From contig NZ_JAKFIA010000001.1 in NCBI RefSeq assembly GCF_022569295.1, positions 2,123,001 to 2,187,000 of the forward strand: a stretch of DNA of 64,000 nucleotides, given 5' to 3'. This DNA is from Pedomonas mirosovicensis. GTDB lineage: Bacteria; Pseudomonadota; Alphaproteobacteria; Sphingomonadales; Sphingomonadaceae. The notes beneath the pieces are model-generated. The model was not told the DNA's origin, did not search any database, and was given only the letters and a program-made list of their open reading frames with translations. Below, piece by piece: positions 32,841 through 42,676 of the stretch. Positions within the stretch are counted from its first letter, which is position 1. Each line of letters starts with the position of its first letter. The translations under genes were made by a program, and so were the position numbers.

Positions 32841-33766
32841 ATCTTCGTGCGCCGGTCGATGAGGTCAGCGAGCAGGCCGAGCACCGTGATGTTGAGCGCC
32901 AGAAGCAAGCTGGTCGTCGTCTTGTCGGTGAGGTCGTGCAGCCAGAAGGTGTCGTAGATGCCGCTCACGACGAACGCCGCCCAGAAGGTCAGCATGAAGG
33001 GCTTCAGCACCTTCAGCGGCGCGAAGAACATGCCGGTGCGGGCGATGGTGCTGACGAACCGCAGCGTGTCGCGGATCGGCTTGATCTTCGACTTGCCGAT
33101 GCGCGGCGTATAGGAGATCGGCTCGTAGACCACCTCCCGCCCGTCCATCAGCATGGAAATGGTGATGGTGGTGGTGAAACTGAAACCATCCGGATAAAGG
33201 TGCAGGTAGCGCTTCGCCACGTCGGCGCGGAAGGCGCGAAACCCTGAGTTGATATCGGGGATGTGCGTGCCGGTGATCCACTGGGCGAAGCGGCGCAGGA
33301 AAATCTTCGGAATAGCGCGAACCTTGGAATAAACCACGCCGTCGCCAATGCGCGCGCCCACCACCATGTCCGCATCCGGCAGGGAAAACAGCTCGCCCAT
33401 GCGCTGGTTCGGATAGGTGCCGTCCGCATCCGTAATGGCGACCCACGCCCCGCGCGCCTCGCCGAGGCCGGTCTTGAGCGCCGCGCCATATCCCTTGTTC
33501 TTGCGGTGGCGGATCAGCCGCACGCGCGGGTCCTGCTCCGCCGCCATGTCGATGACGGCGGCCGAGGCGTCCGTCGAGCCGTCGTCGATCACCAGGACCT
33601 CAAAGCTGCCGGCGGGAAGCGCGGTTTCGCATGCGGCCACCACGGCCTCGATCGTGCTGCGGATCGCGCCCTGCTCGTTATAGCAGGGAATGAGCACGGA
33701 ATAGATAACGGCATCCTGTGCGCCGCCCTCCGCCTCAACGCTTTCCAGCACGCTGTCGTGTTTCAC
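32837..33766 (-). CDS. GT2 family glycosyltransferase (DPM1/GtrB-like)
   Basis: 309 residues. The GT-A catalytic domain has SVLIPCYNEQGAIRSTIEAV, EVLVIDDGSTD and the metal-binding ITDADGTYPNQRMGEL. Two C-terminal TM helices (around residues 240-300) match GtrB/dolichyl-phosphate-mannose-synthase-like enzymes that build a polyprenyl-phosphate sugar. Together with GtrA and the polytopic protein it would modify a surface glycan. I chose GTG at 33766 because GGAAGGAG lies six bases before it; the longer frame to 33874 runs into the end of rnr. The sugar is unknown. Confidence 0.85.
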   Translation of the reverse strand: MKHDSVLESVEAEGGAQDAVIYSVLIPCYNEQGAIRSTIEAVVAACETALPAGSFEVLVIDDGSTDASAAVIDMAAEQDPRVRLIRHRKNKGYGAALKTGLGEARGAWVAITDADGTYPNQRMGELFSLPDADMVVGARIGDGVVYSKVRAIPKIFLRRFAQWITGTHIPDINSGFRAFRADVAKRYLHLYPDGFSFTTTITISMLMDGREVVYEPISYTPRIGKSKIKPIRDTLRFVSTIARTGMFFAPLKVLKPFMLTFWAAFVVSGIYDTFWLHDLTDKTTTSLLLALNITVLGLLADLIDRRTKI

Positions 33767-33842
33767 GAAAATCTCCTTCCGGCGCCCTCTTTGGCACGGC
33801 GCCGTTTCAGGCTCAACTCCGTCTACGGTCGAAACGGTGCGG

Positions 33843-36104
33843 TTAAACGCGCCGGCGAACCCGTCCGCCGCCAACGCGCCGCGCCTTGCCGCCGGGCGAC
33901 CTTGGGCGTGCGCGGGATGGCCCGGCCCCTGCCTCGCCTTCCGGCATCTCCACCAGCTCGAAGCGCATGCCGCCGGTCACCGGGTTGGCCTCCACCAGCC
34001 GGATCGGCATTTTCTGGCCAAGGAAGAAGCTGGCGCCGGACCAGCCGCCCTCAAGCCGACGGCTGGCCTCGTCGAAGTGGAATCGCTCGTCGCCCAGCGT
34101 GCTGATAGGAATGAGGCCATCGCCCCCCAGCCCCTCGATGGTGACGAACAGGCCGAACTTGGCAACGCCCGTCACCCGGCCGGGGAACACCTCACCGATG
34201 CGCTCAGACAAGTACGCCGCGATGTAGCGATCGACCGTATCCCGCTCCGCCTCCATCGCCCGCCGCTCGGTCATGGAGATGTGCTCGGCGGTCGAGGCCA
34301 GGTGCTTCACCTGCTCGTCGGTGAGGCCGCCCTCACCCAGCCCCAGCGCCCTGACCAGCCCGCGATGGACCATCAGGTCCGCATAGCGGCGGATGGGCGA
34401 GGTGAAGTGGGCGTAGGATTGCAGCGAGAGGCCGAAGTGGCCCACGCTCTCCGTGCCGTAATAGGCCTGCGTCTGGGTGCGAAGGACCTGCTCGGCGATC
34501 TGCTCGGCGAACGGCTCTTCCTTGGTGACTTCCAGAATGCGGTTGAACACCGCCGGGCGCACCACTTGGCCGAGCGCCAGATTGACCTCGAGCGTTTCAA
34601 GGTAGTCCTTCAGCGAGACCAGTTTTTCCTGCGTCGGCGGCTCGTGGATGCGGTAGACGCCGGTCACGCCCGAGGCGTGGTGGCCTTCCAGCTCCTTGGC
34701 GGCGGCGACGTTGGCCGCAATCATGTAGTCCTCGATCACCCGGTGGGCGTCGAAGCGCTCGCGCACCCGGATCTCGACGATGCGCCCCCGCTCGTCGAGG
34801 ATCACACGCTTTTCGGGCAGGTCGAGGTCCAGCGGCTCGCGGATATCCCGCGCCGCCTTCAGCGCGCCCCAGCCTCCCCACAGGTTCCACAGCCCCTTCG
34901 TGTGCGGGGCCGTGTGCTCGTCCGCATGGCCGTCGATGGCGGCCTGGGCCTGCTCGTAGGCGAGGTTGGCCGCGCAGCGAATGAGCGCGCGGGTGAAGCG
35001 CCAGCTCTTGATCTGCCCGGTCGCGCTCACCGTCATCAGGCAGACGAGCGCTGCCTTGTCGGCGTCCGACGTCAGCGAGCAGGCATCGCTCGACAGCGAA
35101 TGCGGCAGCATGGGCACGACGCGATCGGGGAAGTAGACCGAGTTGCCCCGCTCCCGCGCGTCATGATCGAGCGCGGAGCCGGGCTGGACGAAGTAACTCA
35201 CGTCCGCGATGGCGACGCCCAGCTGCCAGCCGTCCTTGTTCTTGGGGTCGTCATCCGGCTCGGCCCAGATGGCATCGTCGTGGTCCCGCGCATCAACGGG
35301 GTCGATGACGAGGAACGGGATGTGCCGCAGGTCCTCCCGCGCACCCAGCGGTTGGCGGGACGAGGCTTCCGCCTGCGCCAGCGCGGCGTCGGAGAACTCG
35401 GTCGGGATGCCCTTCTGGTGAATGGCGATGAGGGAGAACGACTTGGGCGCGAACGGGTCGCCCAGCCGCTCGATCACCTTGACCGGTTGCAGGCCCAGCG
35501 GGCGGCCCCGGCCCATGGGCTCGGCCAGCACCAGCTCGCCGTTCTCCGCCTCGTTCAGCATGTCGGGCGGGATGATGAACTCGGCGCGCAGGCGCTTGTC
35601 CGCCACTTCCAGCCGCCACTCGCGCCCGGCCTTGCGGACGACGCCGAGCACGTTCTCGACCTTGCGCTCCAGCCGCTTGAGCATATGGCCGCGGAAGCGC
35701 CCGTCGCCGCGCGTCTCGATGCGGGCGACGCAGCGATCGCCAACGCCGAGGTTCGCCCGGCGGCCCCGCTCCATGATCTTGACGGTCGGCGGCCTGCCGG
35801 GGTGCTCCCACACTTCGGGCTCGCCGAAGATGTCGCCGTCCGCCGTGACCTTGGTGATCTTGATGGCCGCCACCTTGGGCAGCTGGCCGCCCACGTGGAA
35901 GGTGCGGCCCGCCGCCCGTTCGATCTCGCCCTCGACTTCAAGGTCCTTGAGGATTGCCTTGAGGCCGATCTTCTCCGCGCCCGAAAGACCGAAGGCGCGG
36001 GCGATCTCCCGCTTGCCGACGGCAACCGGGCTATCCTTGATAAAGGCAACAATCTCTTCCCGGGTCGGCAACCCGGCTGTCTGCCGTTTGTTCAATCGCG
36101 TCAC
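33843..36104 (-). CDS. rnr: Ribonuclease R
   Basis: 753-residue 3'-5' exoribonuclease of the RNB family. N-terminal winged-helix/cold-shock region, then the catalytic signature DPVDARDHDDAIW with four metal-binding Asp residues, the RNB C-terminal motif HFTSPIRRYADLMVHRGL, an S1 domain (GRVTGVAKFGLFVTIEGLGGDGLI) and a short basic tail. It degrades structured RNA and is involved in rRNA and tmRNA quality control. Its ATG overlaps the stop of topA (ATGA), so the two are cotranscribed. Confidence 0.96.
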   Translation of the reverse strand: MTRLNKRQTAGLPTREEIVAFIKDSPVAVGKREIARAFGLSGAEKIGLKAILKDLEVEGEIERAAGRTFHVGGQLPKVAAIKITKVTADGDIFGEPEVWEHPGRPPTVKIMERGRRANLGVGDRCVARIETRGDGRFRGHMLKRLERKVENVLGVVRKAGREWRLEVADKRLRAEFIIPPDMLNEAENGELVLAEPMGRGRPLGLQPVKVIERLGDPFAPKSFSLIAIHQKGIPTEFSDAALAQAEASSRQPLGAREDLRHIPFLVIDPVDARDHDDAIWAEPDDDPKNKDGWQLGVAIADVSYFVQPGSALDHDARERGNSVYFPDRVVPMLPHSLSSDACSLTSDADKAALVCLMTVSATGQIKSWRFTRALIRCAANLAYEQAQAAIDGHADEHTAPHTKGLWNLWGGWGALKAARDIREPLDLDLPEKRVILDERGRIVEIRVRERFDAHRVIEDYMIAANVAAAKELEGHHASGVTGVYRIHEPPTQEKLVSLKDYLETLEVNLALGQVVRPAVFNRILEVTKEEPFAEQIAEQVLRTQTQAYYGTESVGHFGLSLQSYAHFTSPIRRYADLMVHRGLVRALGLGEGGLTDEQVKHLASTAEHISMTERRAMEAERDTVDRYIAAYLSERIGEVFPGRVTGVAKFGLFVTIEGLGGDGLIPISTLGDERFHFDEASRRLEGGWSGASFFLGQKMPIRLVEANPVTGGMRFELVEMPEGEAGAGPSRARPRSPGGKARRVGGGRVRRRV

Positions 36105-38776
36105 GCCTTGGCCTTGGACGGCGTTTTCTTCGCCGTCCCCTTCGCTGCGGTTGCAGCCTTCTTGGGAGCAGCAGCCTTCTTCGTCGCCGTCGCCTTCTTG
36201 GGCGCAGCCGCCTTGCGAGCCGGCTTCTTCGCTGGGCCCTTGGCGGCCTTGGCCGCCAGCAGCTCCACCGCCTTGTCCAGCGACAAATCATCGGGCGACA
36301 GGCCCTTGGGCAGGGTGGCGTTTACCTTGCCGTCCGTCACATAGGGGCCGTAACGTCCGTCCATAACCTTAACCGCCGCACCAGACTCGGGATGCTCTCC
36401 CAGTTCCTTAAGCGCTGCGGCGGCCTTGCGTTCCCCGCGCCCCCCGCGATTGGCCGCGTCAGCCAGTGTTGCCACCGCCTGGTTCATGCCCATGGTGAGC
36501 ACCTCCTCGGTGCTCTTGAGGCGAGCGTACTTGCTGTCGTGCAGCAAATAGGGCCCGAACCGGCCGATGCTGGCCAGAATCGGCTTGCCTGTCTCCGGGT
36601 GCGTGCCAACCGTGCGCGGCAGCGAAAGCAGCGCCAGCGCCTGGACGAGGGTGAGCGTATCGACCGGCACGTCCTTCGGGATGGAAGCGCGCGGCGGCTT
36701 GGCCTTGTCCTCCCCTTCCTCGCCCAGCTGCACATAGGGGCCGAACCGGCCCGAGCGCAGCGTGACCGGCTGCCCGGTCGCCGGGTCCAGACCCAGCACC
36801 TTGGGGCCTTCATCCGCCTGCCCCGCCGTTGCTTCCTCCGAGCCGAACGGCCGGGTGTAGCGGCATTCGGGGTAGTTGGAGCAGCCGACGAACGCGCCGA
36901 ACTTGCCCGCCTTCAGCGACAGGCGGCCCGCATGGCACACCGGGCATTCGCGCGGATCGCGCTCGCCCCCCTTGTCGTCGGCCGTGCTGCCGAACAGGTA
37001 AGGCTCCAGGAACTCATCCAGCGTCTTGATGACGTCGCTGGGCTTGAGCTCGAGGATTTCCTTGGTTTTCGGCTCGAAGTCCGCCCAGAAGGCGCGCAGC
37101 ACGTCCTTCCAGTCGATCTGACCGGAGGAAATCTGGTCAAGCTGGCCTTCGAGGTCCGCCGTGAAGTCATATTCCACATAGCGCTCGAAGAACTTCTCGA
37201 GGAAGGCGGTCAGCAGCCGCCCCTTGTCCTCCGGCATGAAGCGGTTGCGCTCCATCTTCACATAGGCGCGGTCCCGCAGCGTCTGGAGGATGCTGGCGTA
37301 GGTGGACGGGCGGCCGATGCCCAGTTCCTCCAGCTTCTTCACCAGCGAGGCTTCCGAATAGCGCGGCGGCGGCGTGGTGAAGTGCTGCTCGGTCTTCACG
37401 TCCTTGAGCAGCGGGTGCTCGCCGACGGTGAGCTTGGGCAGGCGGCGGTTGTCGTCGTCCTCCCCGCTGGTGGAGGCGGTTTCGTCCCGCCCTTCCTCGT
37501 AGACCGCGAGGAAGCCGGGGAACTGCACCACCTGGCCGGTGGCGCGCAGACCGGTGCGGTCATCCTCGGAAAGCAGCTCGGCCGTGGTGCGCTCCATACG
37601 GGCGCTGGCCATCTGGCAGGCGATGGTGCGCTTCCAGATCAGCTCATAGAGCTTGGCCTGTTCGGCCGAGAGGTAACGCGACACCTGATCGGGGCGACGG
37701 TGCAGGTCGGTCGGGCGGATCGCCTCGTGGGCTTCCTGCGCGTTCTTGGCCTTAGTCTGGTAGGCGCGGGGCGACGGCGGCAGATACTGCTGGCCGAAGT
37801 CCTCCGCGATGACGGCGCGCGCGCCGGAGATCGCCTCCTGGCTCAGCGTCACGCCATCGGTACGCATGTAGGTGATAAGACCGGTGGTCTCGCCGCCGAT
37901 CGAAATGCCTTCATACAGCTGCTGGGCGACACGCATGGTCTGGGTCGCGGAGAAGCCCAGCTTGCGGGCCGCTTCCTGCTGCAGCGTCGAGGTGATGAAC
38001 GGCGGATAGGGGTTGCGGCTGACCGGCTTCTGCTCGACCGAGGCAATGCGGAACCGCCCTGACTCGACCGCACGGCGGGCCACTTCCGCGCCCTCGGCGG
38101 TCGTGATGCTGAACTTGTCCAGCTTCTGGCCGTCCAGCAGCACCAGCCGGGCCGAGAACGAATCACCCGCCTGAGTCGCGAACAGGCCATCGACGGTCCA
38201 GTACTCCCGGGCGACGAATCGCTCGATCTCGACTTCCCGGTCGCAGATGAGGCGCAGCGCCACCGATTGCACGCGCCCGGCCGAGCGAGCGCCGGGGAGC
38301 TTCCTCCACAGCACCGGCGAGAGCGTAAAGCCCACCAGATAGTCGAGCGCGCGGCGGGCGAGGTAGGCGTCGATCAGCTCCCGGTCCAGATCGCGCGGAT
38401 TGGCCATGGCCTGCGTGACCGCCGACTTGGTGATCTCGTTGAAGGTCACGCGCTGCACGCCGCCCTTGGGCAGGGCACGCTTGGCCTTCAGCACTTCGAG
38501 CAAGTGCCAGGAAATGGCCTCGCCCTCACGATCAGGGTCGGTGGCGAGGATCACGCGATCCGCGTTCTTCACCTCATCGGCAATGGCCTTGAGCTGCTTC
38601 TGCTTGTCGCCGGAGACCTCCCACAGCATGGAGAAGTCCTCGGCCGGCTTCACTGAGCCGTCCTTCGCAGGCAGGTCGCGCACATGGCCATAGGAGGCCA
38701 GAACCTTGTAGTTCGACCCTAAATACTTGTTGATAGTCTTGGCCTTGGCCGGCGACTCGACGATCACAACATCCAC
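36101..38776 (-). CDS. topA: DNA topoisomerase I
   Basis: 891-residue type IA topoisomerase. The Toprim domain starts MDVVIVESPAKAKTINKYLG and has the acidic motif ATDPDREGEAISWH; the active-site tyrosine is in GLITYMRTDGVTL; a C4 zinc-ribbon (CPVCHAGRL...CSNYPECRYTRPF) follows, then three repeats of the form RFGPYVQLG. The final 50 residues are a Lys/Ala/Pro tail. It relaxes negative supercoils. It is cotranscribed with rnr and lies 76 bp after dprA on the same strand. Confidence 0.97.
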   Translation of the reverse strand: MDVVIVESPAKAKTINKYLGSNYKVLASYGHVRDLPAKDGSVKPAEDFSMLWEVSGDKQKQLKAIADEVKNADRVILATDPDREGEAISWHLLEVLKAKRALPKGGVQRVTFNEITKSAVTQAMANPRDLDRELIDAYLARRALDYLVGFTLSPVLWRKLPGARSAGRVQSVALRLICDREVEIERFVAREYWTVDGLFATQAGDSFSARLVLLDGQKLDKFSITTAEGAEVARRAVESGRFRIASVEQKPVSRNPYPPFITSTLQQEAARKLGFSATQTMRVAQQLYEGISIGGETTGLITYMRTDGVTLSQEAISGARAVIAEDFGQQYLPPSPRAYQTKAKNAQEAHEAIRPTDLHRRPDQVSRYLSAEQAKLYELIWKRTIACQMASARMERTTAELLSEDDRTGLRATGQVVQFPGFLAVYEEGRDETASTSGEDDDNRRLPKLTVGEHPLLKDVKTEQHFTTPPPRYSEASLVKKLEELGIGRPSTYASILQTLRDRAYVKMERNRFMPEDKGRLLTAFLEKFFERYVEYDFTADLEGQLDQISSGQIDWKDVLRAFWADFEPKTKEILELKPSDVIKTLDEFLEPYLFGSTADDKGGERDPRECPVCHAGRLSLKAGKFGAFVGCSNYPECRYTRPFGSEEATAGQADEGPKVLGLDPATGQPVTLRSGRFGPYVQLGEEGEDKAKPPRASIPKDVPVDTLTLVQALALLSLPRTVGTHPETGKPILASIGRFGPYLLHDSKYARLKSTEEVLTMGMNQAVATLADAANRGGRGERKAAAALKELGEHPESGAAVKVMDGRYGPYVTDGKVNATLPKGLSPDDLSLDKAVELLAAKAAKGPAKKPARKAAAPKKATATKKAAAPKKAATAAKGTAKKTPSKAKA

Positions 38777-38853
38777 GGCGGCCCGTCCTTTCCGGTTTCA
38801 CGGGGCGGGACGCATACCGCAGTTATATAATGCATCGCAAGCCGAACCCGGTC

Positions 38854-40053
38854 TCAAAACATCCCATAGTCGGATGGGGTGAGCGAAACCCGGTGTCCCG
38901 GATGGCGAACGATCCGCCCGCCAAGCTCCATTTCCAGCAGCACCACGGCAACCACGGCAGACGGCAGACCCGTCGTCCGGATGAGCGCATCAACCGCCAC
39001 CGGAGCAGGGCTGAGCAGCTCCGCCACCTGCCGGCGGGCCTCATCGTCCACCTCATGATGCACCAGTGGCGGCGGCGTATAGGAAGACTCCGACATCGCC
39101 AGCCCGCGCCGCATCAGCGGCTCCAGCGCCTCCAGCACATCGGCGCAGGACTGCACCAGGGTCGCGCCCTCGCGGATCAACCCGTTCGGGCCGTGGGCGC
39201 GCGGCTCCAGCGGCGAGCCCGGCACCGCCATCAGCAGCCGCCCCTGCTCTCCCGCCAGCCGGGCGGAGATGAGCGAGCCGGACTTCTCCGTCGCCTCCAC
39301 CACCACCAGACCCAGCGACAGGCCGGAAATGATGCGGTTGCGCCGGGGGAAGTGGCGGGCCTGCGGCACCGCGCCCCACGGCTGCTCGGCGACCAGAAGC
39401 CCCTTCTCGCCAATGGCTTGCTGCAGCCGCTCGTTCTCCGGCGGGTAGACGACGTTGAGCCCCCCGGCCACCGCCGCGATGGTGCCGCCCTCGTTGCGGG
39501 CATTGGCGTGCGCGCCCGCAAGCGCGCCCCCGCGGGCTTGGCCCGCAAGCGCGCCCTTGTGCGCCGCCGTATCGATGCCGCGCGCCAGCCCCGAGACGAT
39601 GACCAGCCCCTCCCCCGCCAGATCGTGCGCCAGCCGCTGCGCCAGCATCAGCCCGGCGGCCGAAGCGTTGCGCGCGCCAACGATGGCGACGCTCGGGCCC
39701 TCCGCCAGCGCGAGACACCCCTTCACGGCCAGAACCGGCGGCGCATCCTCGATATGGGCAAGAAGCGAGGGATAGCCCGGTTGCCCCAGAAACAGCAGTT
39801 CGGCCCCGGCGGCGCGGATGGCCTCCATCTCTCCCTCAGCCGCCGCCCGGCTGCACATGCGGATTCCGCGCCCGCCGCCACGCCGGGCCAACTCGGGCAG
39901 CGCCTCGAGCGCCGCCACGCCCGTGCCGTAACGGGCCAACAGGTGGCGAAAGCTGATGGGCCCCACGTTCTCCGAGCGAATCAGGCGCAGACGGGCGACC
40001 TGCTCCGCCGCGCTGAGGGTGGAAAAGTTCTGCGGTGTGACGGGCATCTCCAT
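38854..40053 (-). CDS. dprA: DNA processing protein DprA
   Basis: 399 residues. The Rossmann-like DprA core has VAIVGARNASAAGLMLAQRL, IVSGLARGIDTAAHKGAL, VYPPENERL and FPRRNRIISGLS; a C-terminal winged-helix domain begins about residue 310. DprA loads RecA on incoming single-stranded DNA during natural transformation. Between GAL and GTIAAVAGG there is an additional run of about 18 residues (GQARGGALAGAHANARNEG) absent from typical DprA; it is partly a 27-bp tandem duplication at 39514-39556. It is upstream of topA on the same strand. Confidence 0.94.
   Translation of the reverse strand: MEMPVTPQNFSTLSAAEQVARLRLIRSENVGPISFRHLLARYGTGVAALEALPELARRGGGRGIRMCSRAAAEGEMEAIRAAGAELLFLGQPGYPSLLAHIEDAPPVLAVKGCLALAEGPSVAIVGARNASAAGLMLAQRLAHDLAGEGLVIVSGLARGIDTAAHKGALAGQARGGALAGAHANARNEGGTIAAVAGGLNVVYPPENERLQQAIGEKGLLVAEQPWGAVPQARHFPRRNRIISGLSLGLVVVEATEKSGSLISARLAGEQGRLLMAVPGSPLEPRAHGPNGLIREGATLVQSCADVLEALEPLMRRGLAMSESSYTPPPLVHHEVDDEARRQVAELLSPAPVAVDALIRTTGLPSAVVAVVLLEMELGGRIVRHPGHRVSLTPSDYGMF
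39514..39556. repeat. 27-bp-period partial tandem duplication inside dprA
   Basis: The 16-mer GCCCGCAAGCGCGCCC occurs at 39514-39529 and again at 39541-39556. The period is 27 bp, preserving the frame and duplicating GALAGQARG as GALAGAHAN in the protein. Confidence 0.75.
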
Positions 40054-40227
40054 GACAGCGCCAAGTGTCCCGCGCGGATTGCCGAACGGTCAAGGTTCGC
40101 TAGGGTCGTAGATGCCGGAGTTTATAGTCGAATATGATCCGCTAAGCGCTTGAAAATGAAGCTCCCGCGTCCCCATTTCATTTATCGGGCCATGCGGGTG
40201 ATAACGGGCGCCGCCCGATCAAGCAGC

Positions 40228-40836
40228 CTATTCCGCGTCGGCGGCCGGAGCGGACTTCTTGCCGATCTTCGACTCCTCGCCCCGCATCAGGCGACGGATG
40301 TTGTCCTCGTGCTTGAGGAAGACGAGCGCCGCCATGCCGACGCCGAGCGCCGCCACATCCAGCCGGTCGGCGACGTAGGCGACGATGGGCGCGACGATCA
40401 CGGCGACCAGCGCGGCAAGCGAGGAATAGCGGGTGATGAAGGCCGTGCCGAGCCACGCCACGCCGAAGCCCAAGGCGGGCCACAACGACAGGGCCAGCAT
40501 CGTGCCGATGTAGGTGGCGACGCCCTTGCCGCCCTTGAACTTCAGCCACACCGGGTAAAGGTGGCCGATGAACGCGCCCGCCCCGGCGAGGATGGCGGCA
40601 TCGGCCGAGTACATGCCCGCCAGCAGCACGGCGGCTGCGCCCTTGCCGCCATCCAGCAGCAGGGTGGCTGCGGCAAGCACCTTGTTGCCGGTACGCAGAA
40701 CGTTGGTCGCGCCGATATTGCCAGAGCCGATGGCGCGGATGTCGCCCAGCCCGGCGGCCTTGGTGAGCAGGAGACCGAAGGGAATCGAGCCCAGAACATA
40801 GCCAATGAAGGCCCACACCCACGGATTGCCGAGCAT
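40228..40836 (-). CDS. plsY: Glycerol-3-phosphate acyltransferase PlsY
   Basis: 202-residue inner-membrane acyltransferase using acyl-phosphate to make lysophosphatidic acid, the first step of phospholipid synthesis. All three motifs are visible: [10 protein letters not shown] near the N-terminus, [13 protein letters not shown] (motif 1), [18 protein letters not shown] (motif 2) and a C-terminal [16 protein letters not shown]. About five TM helices. ATG 40836 is chosen because CTGGAG lies just upstream and the protein begins [13 protein letters not shown]; an in-frame ATG at 40869 gives an atypical polar start. Divergent from nadE. Confidence 0.95.
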   Translation of the reverse strand: MLGNPWVWAFIGYVLGSIPFGLLLTKAAGLGDIRAIGSGNIGATNVLRTGNKVLAAATLLLDGGKGAAAVLLAGMYSADAAILAGAGAFIGHLYPVWLKFKGGKGVATYIGTMLALSLWPALGFGVAWLGTAFITRYSSLAALVAVIVAPIVAYVADRLDVAALGVGMAALVFLKHEDNIRRLMRGEESKIGKKSAPAADAE

Positions 40837-41020
40837 GCTCCAGTCGCTCCCACGCTGACGAAAACCCAAAATCGGGCGCGACCCTACTCCGGGTGCATGA
40901 ACCCGTCAAAAGCCTATATGCGTTCAGAACATTTTGCGATCCGTGGCAATATTCGCCGCGCACGGCCGCACGCCACACCAGCGCCTTGCCCGCACGCAAC
41001 GCCACACCTAAAAGGCAGCC

Positions 41021-42676
41021 ATGACTGATACCTTGCGTATTGCCCTGGCCCAGATCAACCAGATCACGGGCGACATCGACGGCAACATCAACGCCATGCT
41101 CGACGCCCGACACCGGGTGCGCGACGCTGACCTTATCGTCTTTCCCGAGCTGTCCCTGATCGGCTACCCGCCGGAGGATCTGGTGCTGAAGCCCGCCTTC
41201 CAACAGGCGGCGAAGGCTGGGCTGGAACGGCTGGCCGCCGCCACCGATGAAGGCGGCCCCGCCATGCTGGTGGGCACCTGCTGGGTGGAGGACGGCAAGC
41301 TCTACAACGCCGCAGCGCTGCTGGAGAACGGGCGCATCGCCGCCATCACCCGCAAGCACACCCTGCCCAACTACGGCGTGTTCGACGAGAAGCGCGTGTT
41401 CGCCAGCGCGCCGCTGCCCGGCCCTGTTCCGTTCAAGGGGGTGCGGCTCGGCATTCCCATCTGCGAGGATATCTGGTCGGCAGACGTATGCGAGTGCCTG
41501 GCCGAGACGGGCGCTGAGATCATCGTCAGCCCCAACGGGTCGCCGTTCGAGCTGGGCAAGGACGACAAGCGGCTCCAGACCACGGTCGCCCGTGTGACGG
41601 AAACCGGCCTGCCCTTCATCTATCTCAACCGCATGGGCGGGCAGGACGAGCTGGTGTTCGATGGCGGCAGCTTCATCCTGAACGCGGATTGCTCGCTAGC
41701 CGCCCGCCTGCCGGAGTGGCAGGAGCACCTGATGGTCACCGACTGGGTGCGGACCGATACCGGCTGGCAATGCCTGAAGAACGAGATCGTCCGCCCCTGC
41801 GAGGACCTGGAAAACGTCTACCGGGCGATGCTTCTGGGCCTCAAGGATTACGTCACCCGCAACCGCTTCCCCGGCGTGGTGATCGGCATGTCGGGCGGCA
41901 TCGACAGCGCCCTGTCGGCCGCCGTCGCGGTCGATGCACTGGGACCCGAGAACGTGTGGTGCGTGATGATGCCCTCGCGCTTCACCTCGCAGGAGAGCCT
42001 CGATGATGCGGCGGACTGCGCCCGCCGGCTGGGCGTCAGGCTCGACACCGTGCCCATCGAGCCGGCAGTCGAGGCGTTCGACGGGATGCTGGCCCCGCTG
42101 TTCGAGGGGCGCGGGCGCGACATTACGGAGGAGAACATCCAGTCCCGCATTCGCGGCGTGACGCTGATGGCGCTCTCCAACAAGTTCGGCCACATGGTGC
42201 TGACGACCGGCAACAAGTCGGAAATGTCGACCGGCTACGCCACCCTCTATGGCGACATGTGCGGCGGCTATTCGGTGCTGAAGGATGTCTACAAGACCAT
42301 GGTGTTCGACCTGTGCCGGTGGCGGAACGCCAATCTGCCGATCGAAGCGCTGGGGCCGGAGGGCGAGGTGATTCCGGAGCGAATCATCACCAAGCCGCCG
42401 ACCGCCGAGCTGCGCGAAAACCAGAAGGACGAGGACAGCCTGCCGCCCTACCCGGTGCTCGATGCCATCTTGACCGGGCTGGTGGAGGAGGAGCTTTCGG
42501 TCGACGCCATCGCCGCGCGCGGGTACGACCCGGCGACGGTCGCCCGCGTCGAGCGGCTGCTGTATGTTGCAGAATATAAACGACGCCAGGCCCCACCGGG
42601 CGTTAAGATCACGCCGCGCAACTTCGGGCGCGACCGCCGCTATCCCATCACCAACGCCTTCCGGACTGCACGATGA
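41021..42676 (+). CDS. nadE: Glutamine-dependent NAD+ synthetase
   Basis: 551 residues. The N-terminal nitrilase-type glutaminase domain contains the Glu-Lys-Cys triad: FPELSLIGYPPEDL, ITRKHTLPNYGVFDE and GIPICEDIWS. The C-terminal synthetase domain has the PP-loop GMSGGIDSALSAAVAVDAL and downstream LTTGNKSEMSTGYATLYGDM. It amidates nicotinic acid adenine dinucleotide using glutamine-derived ammonia. It overlaps gltX by four bases (ATGA). Confidence 0.97.
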   Translation: MTDTLRIALAQINQITGDIDGNINAMLDARHRVRDADLIVFPELSLIGYPPEDLVLKPAFQQAAKAGLERLAAATDEGGPAMLVGTCWVEDGKLYNAAALLENGRIAAITRKHTLPNYGVFDEKRVFASAPLPGPVPFKGVRLGIPICEDIWSADVCECLAETGAEIIVSPNGSPFELGKDDKRLQTTVARVTETGLPFIYLNRMGGQDELVFDGGSFILNADCSLAARLPEWQEHLMVTDWVRTDTGWQCLKNEIVRPCEDLENVYRAMLLGLKDYVTRNRFPGVVIGMSGGIDSALSAAVAVDALGPENVWCVMMPSRFTSQESLDDAADCARRLGVRLDTVPIEPAVEAFDGMLAPLFEGRGRDITEENIQSRIRGVTLMALSNKFGHMVLTTGNKSEMSTGYATLYGDMCGGYSVLKDVYKTMVFDLCRWRNANLPIEALGPEGEVIPERIITKPPTAELRENQKDEDSLPPYPVLDAILTGLVEEELSVDAIAARGYDPATVARVERLLYVAEYKRRQAPPGVKITPRNFGRDRRYPITNAFRTAR

